Assembly (NCBI GenBank): GCA_905178155.1
Contig: CAJINV010000001.1
Coordinates: forward strand, 4,878,747 to 4,942,746
Source of the DNA: Amoebophrya sp. A120
Taxonomy: Eukaryota; Sar; Dinophyceae; Syndiniales; Amoebophryaceae
Length of the DNA stretch: 64,000 bases
Direction: 5' to 3'
A program made the position numbers and the translations under genes. Below, piece after piece: positions 55,237 to 64,000 of the stretch (position 1 is the stretch's first letter; each line of letters begins with the position of its first letter). The notes beneath the pieces were generated by a model. That model was not told the DNA's origin. It did not search any database and saw nothing but the letters and a program-made list of their open reading frames with translations.

Positions 55237-58200
55237 TTATCGAAAGTAGAATTCCCAGACACAGTTGTCCGGTATTTGCTGCACTGCGGCACTTGGGTCG
55301 TAGAGCGCAAACTTGTTCCAGGCGTTCTGGCTGGCCGCTTGATCGCCAATGAACCCGAGCAGGACCGCGGCGTTGCGCCAGTAGAGTGCCATATCCGGCG
55401 CGATGGATAGGGCCTTTTCCAACGACCCCAAGCCCTGGTTTATCATCTCCTGGTTCTTCAAGTCTAGGCCGTACAGAACCTGTTTTCGTTTTCAGTTTTT
55501 CTTTTTTTAGAGACTTCAACATGTTCTTGGTTTGTCAACGATTGCGAAAAGACATCTATGCATCATCTCGTGCTGTCAGAAGTCTTCAATCGACCATCTG
55601 CATGTGTTTGCGACATGTACGTGAGTGGCATCGAAGATCATGACGAAGCAGCTATACTTCGAATAGGTAAGTATATTGAGGCCGCTTCCTCATAATTCTC
55701 ATCTCCATGCCAGTTTGCGTCACATCACGGAGAAGCAAAATTTGTCTACCTGCGCGCACGCCAAGTTGTTGTAGCCTTTGGCGAAGTTAGGATTCGTTAT
55801 GATCGACGCCTGCAAATTGTAGATGCTTTCGGGTGCCTTGTTTACGTGCCACAACGCCATCCCGTAGTCGTGAAACACTTCCTCTTCGGCCAGGGTGAGA
55901 GGTGAGAAGTAGCCGCCCACCGCCTTCTTGAGATACTGCTCCGCAGAAACCCAGTCGCCCCGGTAGATGAAGATCTGTCCGGCGTGGTACAAAGGCATGC
56001 TGTCGCGCTCTTCCGGGTCGGATTTGATGGATCGGATGTAGGCCTCGAGTGCTCGGTCGTAGTCCTTCCGAGACAGATACAGGTTTGCGATGTTGAAACT
56101 CGTTCGCCCGCTCCAGGGCTGGGACAACCCATCCACCTCCGTAATGGTTTCACTATCCTTCCAGTCGAAGATTCGTAGGTAGCAACGCACCCAATAGAAT
56201 CCGCCTGACAATTTTTTTTTTCCTTTATCAAGCTCGAGAACTCCAAACAGATACAGAAACAAGACAACTATAGGCATTTCGTCTTTGATGGTCGTACCGT
56301 GTGGCATTAACATTTTGCATGGTCGGATTATTGTGCGAAAAGCACATTTATGAACTCCACTGAATTTTTTCAGAAAAAGGAAAAGATCGGAAGAGAAAGA
56401 AACAGCATCATAACTTAACGCAGTACTCAGAGCTAGTATTCCCAAGACGAGGCAGAGCTGCAAAAATAGTCGGTTCGATTGTTTCAAACGCAGCCACAAC
56501 ATGTTGAGACAGGCGACTAAGACGAGGAGGTAGCCCACGCTCGGGATGTAGAGTAGACGTTCAGCGATCAGCGTCCCGACCGGGAACAGGATGTTTGACA
56601 TCGGCAGAAACGACACGGCGAAGGTGGCAAGCCCGAAACCCGAGGCTCGCCCAAGAAACGTGTGAAACTGGTGCATCGTGAAGTGGACACCTGAGAGGTT
56701 TCATAGCCCTAGGGTTCAATTCACATTTGTATACGCTCTCGATCATTTTTCGTTTCTTCTCTATTGCCATTTTTATCTTCAGCCTAAAAAAAGACTTAAG
56801 CTTATTCTAACTTTTGCAAGAGCAGCTGCAAGAAAACAAACACTCCATGCAACAGCAACACGAAAACCACAAGATTTTTACCAATGCAGAGGAGCACGTA
56901 GGCTGCGGCCGGCAACAGCAATCGCATGTCCTTTGCCGACAGAATCAGGGGCACGGCGTTCATCGAGTAATCGTAATTCAAAAATCTGGGCCAGACAAGC
57001 AGCTCGGCGTACCGGCCGTGGACGTACCAGTAGGAGATAATCTGCTGCCAAACATCGTCGTGTGCCGCAATCGGATTGGAATACGGGTCCATCCGCGCAA
57101 TTTTCGTGCCTGTAGTAGAGAGAAAGCTTTCACATCTTCGTTCAACTCAACTGTTCGAGTTGCAGGCACCACGACTAGCTAGCATGCATTCATGTCGACG
57201 GGACAGCATCCTCGCCACGATCATTCAGCAGAGCTGCAAAGGACCGTCCTTGCATGTAGTAGTCTGTGCCTCCTTTAGGTCGATTTTTGGAAAAAAAAGC
57301 AACACGAATGCAGAAGAATGATTTACCTTGTGTGTACTGAAACCGCCAGATGATGACGACGGTTCCGATCAGGATGACTGCTCCGGCGCGGCACGCGCAG
57401 AGGAACCGCTGGGACCCGTAATCCATGAGGTAGTAGCCCTCCAGGATGACCTGCAAGCCGAACACGGTGAACCCAATCTCCTTGCACAACCCGGAAATCA
57501 TGACGAGGACGAGCGATAGAGCTAAATACACAACAGTTTTCACCAGGCTCTTGGGCGAAATTTTCCGCTCGTCGGCGATCTCCCGGTCGGACGCCCGGAT
57601 CATCTTTTCATAGATCACGAGCGCGAACAGAAACACGTCCGTGCACTGGGGGTCGGCCCGCCCGACGATGTAGAGGAGCGACTCCGTGTGGACCGGGTGG
57701 GTGATATGCACTGCAAAAGTGTCTGGGTCTGGAAACTTGTGATGCTATTTGGCGACTCATGTGGACGCCTTCAACATTGCCAGCCAAGCATGACAAGTCT
57801 TGGAGTTGCTATAGTGTTGCCTATCTGCATGGCAGACTGCGTTTCTGCATGACAGAGAAATGTGGCTTTTGTGTGGCGCGCATGACAGACTTGAGAGCCA
57901 TGCAAGTTGTGCATGACAAACCCTGCGTTCTTCCAGATTCAGACATCTTTGCAATTGATAGGTGAGAAAAAGGAACGACAACAGCGAGGACCACGCGGGC
58001 GACATCCGGAGGATGAAGTGCGCCAAGTAGCCGAGGAGCACGCCCGCGATCGCGTGAAGCACGATGTTGTGGCGATGGAACGCGTAACTGTCGAACCCGA
58101 AGTTCTGGTAGTCAAACCGGAAACTGTATACAGTCACTGGACGGAAAGATTTGTGCGTCCAAACCTGAGAAAGTTTCATTTTATCAGCAGTTGGTTCCTC

Positions 58201-59614
58201 GACGCAGGTTTTTAGGACCTTAACGTATCTACATGATGAGATTAAGTTTAAGTATACTCCTGTACTAGTGCCTGCTGTGTAATGATCATGTCTCTGTGCT
58301 AGGCTTAGCCACAATAGTACAACAGTCATCACACTGAAAACATCACCAAATGCTAGCACTTCTTCAATCATACCTGCGGATCGAACATTTCCAGGCCCCA
58401 GTAGTCGGTTCGAATCAGGCGGTCCCAATCGAACTGCGGGTCGACGACGTTCAGGTTTCGTTTTATCATGACGTCGTCCATGAACAGGCCGCCCCTTTCT
58501 AGATTATAGTACCAGGCGTGGTACCAGCAGCTGATTCCGAGAACAAAGGCCAGCGCTTGCAGGAACCAGTAGCTACTGACAAAGCTCCGTGGCTCGTCCG
58601 GGTTCCAGCCGTAGCTGTTGATCTTCTTTTGCGTGGCTTTCGAAAGGATCTTGCTGTCGTCGTTGTAGCTGGGGTCCACTTCGCCGGTGGCCTGCTGTTG
58701 TAACACCGTGGCGGGGGATTTGTACTTGTGCGGCGGCGGGGCACCTGGGGCGGTTTGTTTACTGCGCGAGCTCCTGGAGCCGCTGCTCCCGGAGCCTCCG
58801 CCCGCGGCACCCCGGCCGTTGTTGAGCATGGCGGAGCTGCTAATTCCGTACTGCTCCAGCGTGTCGCTGGCGACGGAGAGCCAGTGGTTTAGTTTTGCGG
58901 TGAGCTCACCGATTCGGGAGCTGGCAGATTTCGACGAGCTCCCGCTAGTCTCGCTTCGTCTGCCGCTCCCCGGCGCGCCGCCCTGCTTGCTGCCGGCGAT
59001 CGTTCCGTTCCGGGGTGGTCCAGCTCCGGTGGACGAGGATTGGGTCGCGGGACTCGTTATTTGCGGAACCGGGAGGCTCGCCAGGGCCGTGATTTGGTAC
59101 AGATGACCGATCCGCTGTGCGGCGACGTAGTCGATTGGTTTTTGCCCCAAGCTGTAACGAACCAACTCCTGCAGCTGGGTCGTCGTTTCTATCTCGGAAA
59201 GCACGATACGTCCACCGGGAGGAAGGTCCTGGGATTTTCAGCGAACAAGTCAAATCCTCGGTAAAACATATGCAAAGTTTTTGGTATTCATGTACTAGAT
59301 GAGGTGTCGTGTCAAGCAAAAGCATGTTGGAAAAGAGAAAGCCAACAGCCTGATGAAGTTGTGAGAAAGCTTGTTCTAGGCTCTGGTGGAGAAAAACACC
59401 CGGAACCGGAACTACATCCACGTGCAACTGCCTCAATCAAAACTTCTTCTTCTTGATCACAAAAATCATTCCGTACTGCTATTCGTCGTTCCAAGGCCGG
59501 ACTTGCCACGGCGAGCAAACACCGAGTAGCGGGCACGGACTCTCCGGTTTTCGTTGCGAGGGAGCAATCGGCATACTTGCCATGGACACGCTGTAGGGAT
59601 TCAAAAAACGGCAT
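55237..59614 (-). CDS. TMTC-like membrane O-mannosyltransferase with TPRs and a BTB-like N terminus
   Basis: Proposed exons: 59614-59477, 59228-58374, 58164-57961, 57699-57327, 57109-about 56813, 56690-about 56415, 56204-55750, 55479-55237; about 945 residues. One intron is an introner element; the others are GT-AG introns of about 120-270 bp. Borders near 56813 and 56415 are uncertain. The first residues resemble a BTB fold (YADCSLATKTGESVPATRCL; SEIETTTQLQELVRYSLGQK). After a Ser/Gly linker come a membrane segment, FMDDVMIKRN, THKSFRPVTVYSFRF, LTHPVHTESLLYIVGRAD, several hydrophobic segments and FPVGTLIAERLLYIPSVGYL: the TMTC signature. The C terminus has TPR repeats (SFNIANLYLSRKDYDRALEA). 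TMTC proteins transfer mannose from dolichol-phosphate-mannose to protein Ser/Thr in the ER. The BTB-like call is tentative. Confidence 0.78.
57705..57960 (-). mobile_element. Introner element, family A (intron 3 of TMTC-like gene)
   Basis: Ends TATGCACTGCAAAAGTGTCT and AGACATCTTTGCAATTGATA. Perfect duplication GGTGA at 57700-57704 and 57961-57965. Removal restores LTHPVHTE, part of the conserved TMTC motif. It coexists with GT-AG introns in one gene. Confidence 0.92.
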
Positions 59615-60665
59615 CTTGATCTTCTTGGACAACTTTTCTACAATTAATTATACACGACACGAGACAGAAAACTCGCTCGCGATAGGCGGATAAGAACTTG
59701 TTTGATATAGAGAGGCGTGAAGATTTGGATCATTTCTGAAACTCACTACAAACTACATTGTGATCAATTCTATCTGTCAATATTAATATATCATCTGAAA
59801 CACAAACCAACTTATTTCCAACGAGGCTGTTTGACATTTCTATCGAAAAAAAAAGCAAATTCATCACATGGATCTTCAAAAGACGAAGGTAAAGGAATCA
59901 GAAAAGGGTGACAGATGAGCGAAGGAGCAGCGAATAAAAGGTACTAGACGCGAAAAAACTACGATGCTTGAACTGCAAAGGGAATCCTATGCGGGACTCA
60001 ACCAATGCCGGGAAAAGAGGACGTGCAAAAACAAATTGTAGCTGATCTAATTGTTCCAAATCGGAGAACAAGGGCGGGTAACACACAAAAAGGTGAGGCC
60101 TGCGTGTGAAATTAATGCTCGCAAGAACAGTCTCTTATGAAAAGGAGCCAACCTACTTTTCCCAGGAACACGACGATCGGGAAAAGAAGTGAAAAACTTG
60201 GCAAGAAATGACTCCATCCAAACTTCTACACTGTGCTGCATAATCTTTATCTTTTGTAATTACCTTCATCTGTTTAGACATGTTTGTACAGCCAATGTTT
60301 TCAACCGAACCTTCACGAAGGAACCATCTTGTCGCCGTGGATGATCACGCTAGTACCCTCTAGACGGTCTCTCTCCTCTCTCATAGAACACGGTAATTAA
60401 GGCATCGAGTTTGAAGTTGCCTCCGTGCTCATACTAGGCAGTCGCACAAATAGTTTCGACGCCTGAGCCCAGAAACAAGGTAGCGCGACTTTCGTTTCAT
60501 TTGTGGTGCGTGTCGCTGGTGGTTCAATATTGATGAGCACTGTCTGTAATTCAAATAAATGGGCACTAACTTGTACAAGTCGAAGAGGAATCGTGCGCTG
60601 AAAAATGAGGAGCTCACATAATTCTTACTGCCTTTGCTGGGAAGGACATCAAGACAGAAAAAATC
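59615..60665. other. Intergenic region
   Basis: 1 kb without a convincing gene on either strand. Confidence 0.5.
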
Positions 60666-63634
60666 TTAACTTCCCCGGTCACGCTTCCATGCATAAAAGC
60701 GGTCCACCAAATTGGCCTCCTTGATGAATTTCAGGGCTTCTTTGGCTTCCTTGAGCGAAAAGTTGTCGTACAGGCTGTCGTCGTCTTGCACTTGCTTTGT
60801 ACTCTTGTTCACGGCAGCGCTAGTCGGCGAGGGTACCGGCATCACGTTTGGCGTCTGATGTCCCCGTTGGGCGGGGCCGCCGCCCTTAGCGCGAAGCATT
60901 TGGTCACCTGTTTTTTAGAAGGCATTTTTATTCATTTCATCAACAGCATATGTTCATCTTCGTTCTGTAACAAAAACGGGGGTAGCAAAGGAAACGAAAC
61001 ACATGGACATTCATCTTCGTAGTATGAGACAAGATCATTCACAGATGAGACAACAACCTACCATGAGCCTGCGCCTTCGAGGACCCTTTTGCTGCAGGAG
61101 CAGCGGGCCCACCTCCTCCAACGCCGCCACTGGACGATGACACCGTGGTATTCGTGCGAAGCCGCTTGCTCGCTGCTTCTCCATTCAATCCTGCTCCCGC
61201 TTGGTTGTAATTCTGGCCAGGTGGCGCCACGTTTTGGTTTTGCAGTGCCTTGTTCTGCTGCGCTTCCAATATGGACAATTCTAGCTCCTTTTGTGCCTCT
61301 TGCCGGTAGTACTCACTGGCATTCACATCGGCCAGAGTTCGCTTATTTTTCGCGGCCTGCTGTTGCTGTGCGGTCGAGGAAGATGCAGACGCAGACGCCG
61401 CCGGCTGGTCCTCGTGCAGCTCCTCTTCCACCTCGCTCTCTTGACGGAGGTCTTGACCTGCTCCGAGGTTATCAAGGTCTTCATTTAACCAATCGTGCAA
61501 CTCATGCTGCAACAGTTCTTGCTCCAGCTCATCTTCCTCTTCTGTAAGATCGTCTTCTAGTTCGGCGTCCGCGGAAAACGGGTTGAAAGCCTGCTGCGCA
61601 CCGTCGTCCGAGGTGTTCTTCGTTTTATTGGTCGCGTTCTGATTTTTCTTGTTGTTGTTTGGAGCTGCACCTCCTCCTGTCGGATCGTTCTGGCCGTTCT
61701 GCTGCGCAAGTGCTCTCTTCATCGCCCTTAGATTCTTCACCCTCTTATTTTTCGGCATGTTCTGGTTCGTCACCGGGCCCGAATCTTTTTTCGCAGATTT
61801 TTGAAATCGTGATCAGGTAAAGGTACATAGACATAGTTTTTAACAGTCGAGTACTTTTCTTGCCATCTTGGAAAATGGAAATCAATAAATATTTTTGAAA
61901 TCGAGGATCTTACAAGGTCGTCCTTGTCTGACTCTGAGTCGGTCGGGCCTTTGACAACTATCCACTCTTTCACCAGTATGCAATATCAAGAAAGATGAAA
62001 CGTCCTGCACGCATCGGAAGAAAAGACCAACAGAAAATTGCGTCTGTCGTAGCTTTTTTATCGAGACGAACATGATGATAGTTGGAGTCGCATCTCAGTC
62101 TCTTCGTCGTTCAAGAAATTTGCGTCGTACAATGATCCGCGGAACTTCGATCATCATCATCTAAATCTATCCTAAAAAGGAACTTCGCTCCGAAAAAGGT
62201 TCTGGTATTTGCCAAATTGAAATCTTTGAAAGCAGATTCTGGGCAGTAGATGATCAGTAGACAGAGTCAGTGACCACGACCCTCACCCTTCATTTCATCC
62301 TTCGTGTTCGCTGTGGAGGTTAAGGCTGACGTAATATTATGCATGGCACTGTATCTCTCATAACGCTAAATCTCAACGTTTCGTGTTGTATCATGTTGTA
62401 TTTTTTGTACTGAATGCTGTAGTTCCTGTTGCTCATCGATCCTTCTTGTTCTATCTTAGTACGTCCTAGACCGCGATAAGAACTTGAACTGTTTTATCAA
62501 AACTACACAAGTACCTGCTTCCACCAGCAACTCTGCGTCTGGTATTGGCTCGTGGGGCGTCTCTACTACTCCTCCCGTGCTGGTGCCGCCCTTTGCCGTC
62601 TCTAAATGGTTTCGAATTTCCACTAGCTTATGGTAATAGGCGACGCTGTTCGCCTTTTTCTGGCGGTCTCTTTCAGCCACAGCGCCATCCATTTGTTCCA
62701 CGGGTCGGTATTTCGGGGGAGGCGGCATGACAGGCATCGCCTTTAAGCCTTTAACCGAACTACTGGACGAAGCAGAGCCCCCTGCTGCTCCACCCTGAGC
62801 TGCTTCTAACAGCGTATTGAAACTGAAAGTAATGGCGGTCTTTGCGGTCGTTTGCAGCTTAGGGGAAGATAAAGGCACGCCCGTCGGAGGTTTACTACTA
62901 TTTTTGCCGCCATGATTTTTACTCTGTAGTTGCATCGGCAGCAACTGCGAAGTTGTAGCCTTTTGATGTTTCGTGGGATCGTAGGTTGAGGAGCGAATCT
63001 GTGGCTTTACGTCGTCTGGAACTTGCAAGCCCTGTTCCAAGTCCCGATCGGCCCAATCAAAGATCAATGTGCGGGTCTGTCTGCCGCCCTTGGCGCACGG
63101 AACATTGTACTGGTGCAGCGCCTTTATCGCGTTCGCGGCACTCTCCACGTCTGTGTATTCGCAGAACGCGCGCCCCTTGTGCCGCATGTTCGGGTCGTAC
63201 TGCCCATTTCCAGTGGCTCCAGCGATTTTGTTTTTCTCGTTACGTTCCTTGTCGAGTACCATCCGCAGCTCCACCGCGCCCGCGGCGCTGCTGCAGATTC
63301 CCCACAGTTCCTCCTGCGTCATCTCGAAGGGGACGTTCCCGATAAAAACGCGAACGCCGGTGGTCCTTTTCTTCTTGTTCGCACCTCCGTGAGACGATAA
63401 AGGAACTGGCGGAAGGTTCACGGGTGGTTGCGGTTTTGGCATCACTTTCGGCGGATGAATTATACTAGCGCCTATCCCGAGGATCTGCTGTTGCTGCTGC
63501 CAGAGTTGTGTATTCATCAGAGTGGACGCCCGCCCATCAGGAGCTGCGCCATGGTATTGCGGGTTCGACGGATTATAGGGACTGAACTGCACACCCGGCA
63601 AACCCGGGTAGGGTGGCTGATGCCCGGGCATCAT
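60666..63634 (-). CDS. RRM RNA-binding protein, CstF64-like RRM, 4 exons
   Basis: Proposed exons: 63634-62515, 61966-61914, 61761-61062, 60907-60666; 2,115 nt, 704 residues, joined by GT-AG introns of 548, 152 and 154 bp, all phase-consistent. One RRM lies at about residues 95-200: RNP2 VRVFIGNVPFEM and RNP1 GRAFCEYTDVESAANAI, preceded by a Pro/Gln-rich leader. The RRM resembles that of cleavage stimulation factor subunit 2. The rest is Ser/Gln/Glu-rich, including a coiled Gln/Glu stretch, and ends with SLKEAKEALKFIKEANLVDR. A role in mRNA 3'-end processing or splicing is inference. If the 53-nt second exon is wrong, these are two genes (62456-63634 and 60666-61758). No introner element. Confidence 0.65.
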
Positions 63635-64000
63635 GCTGGTACTGAACAACTGTCTCTTAGGAATTTTTCGCTACGGCTACGACTGACAACGTTGGAAGAA
63701 CGATGTTGGAGCAGATATGCTGATGGTGCATTTTTCAAAATTGTAATACTGTCAATTATGTTGATGACGAGAAATACAAATGCTGATTCTTATGCGCATA
63801 GGCACACAATACGTATTCATAGATGTCGACTCTCTAGTGTCGCTGGTGGTGATTTAGAGGTACATGCTGCCACGTTGCGTCCTCGTGCTGTAGCGGAAGA
63901 CACGGTGCAAAATGTCGTGTGACTTATACATATACTGCGACAAAGGGACACTTACTACACAGACATGTTCTTGACCTTGACGAAAAGAAAAGATGAAAAA
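63635..64000. other. Upstream region of the RRM gene to the window edge
   Basis: No feature recognised in this last stretch. Confidence 0.45.

Noticed and set aside
1-64000. CRISPR arrays, bacterial operons, riboswitches, rRNA or tRNA genes
   Set aside because: No regularly spaced short repeats, ribosome-binding sites or operon-like spacing were seen. I recognised no rRNA segment or tRNA cloverleaf by eye; a covariance-model scan would be needed to exclude tRNAs.

Overview
The window is nuclear DNA of a protist. It carries long spaced genes on both strands, low-complexity Ser/Ala/Glu-rich proteins, multi-exon genes, and eukaryotic families (LONRF-like RING protein, TMTC-type O-mannosyltransferase, ADPRM-like phosphoesterase, CstF64-like RRM, multi-IQ protein, ABC1 kinase fused to a beta-lactamase-like domain). 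The clearest signature is about 30 introns that are transposon-like introner elements. Each has inverted-repeat ends of the form TATC...GATA and a 5-bp target-site duplication. From memory, parasitic dinoflagellates of the genus Amoebophrya (Syndiniales) have invasive introns of this kind, so a syndinian or other alveolate is my best guess. That placement is inference.

Layout. 1-3.5 kb: a possible terminal exon at the left edge, then a decayed tyrosine-recombinase element between 47-bp direct repeats. 3.5-13.3 kb (+): one gene of about 1,850 codons with a GAF domain and a thioredoxin-like domain, cut by 13 introner elements. 13.4-16.9 kb (+): a 247-codon gene with three short GT-AG introns and four introner elements, one holding a 914-bp GC-rich insert between 32-bp direct repeats. 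17-20.5 kb: AT-rich non-coding DNA around a 1.05-kb inverted repeat with C-rich and G-rich minisatellite arms. From 21 kb every gene is on the minus strand: a DUF268 protein (21.0-24.5), an ABC1 kinase/beta-lactamase protein (25.0-30.1), a 2,251-residue IQ-motif protein (30.8-37.6), a metallophosphoesterase (38.2-39.8), a RING/LON protein (40.8-42.6), an unknown protein (44.1-48.0), a large disordered protein (48.1-51.9), a GC-rich island without recognisable genes (52.9-54.9), a TMTC-like membrane protein with a BTB-like N terminus (55.2-59.6) and an RRM protein (60.7-63.6).

How the gene models were made. I located paired inverted-repeat ends and their target duplications, removed each element plus one copy of the duplication, and checked that the frame stayed open. 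Summed exon lengths of seven multi-exon models (3530-13347, 13429-16920, 21003-24465, 24973-30139, 38185-39821, 44106-47993, 60666-63634) are exact multiples of three, and broken domains become continuous across the joins. No transcript data were available, so all splice sites are predictions. The genes look functionally independent: there is no operon logic. What they share is repeated invasion by the same introner families.
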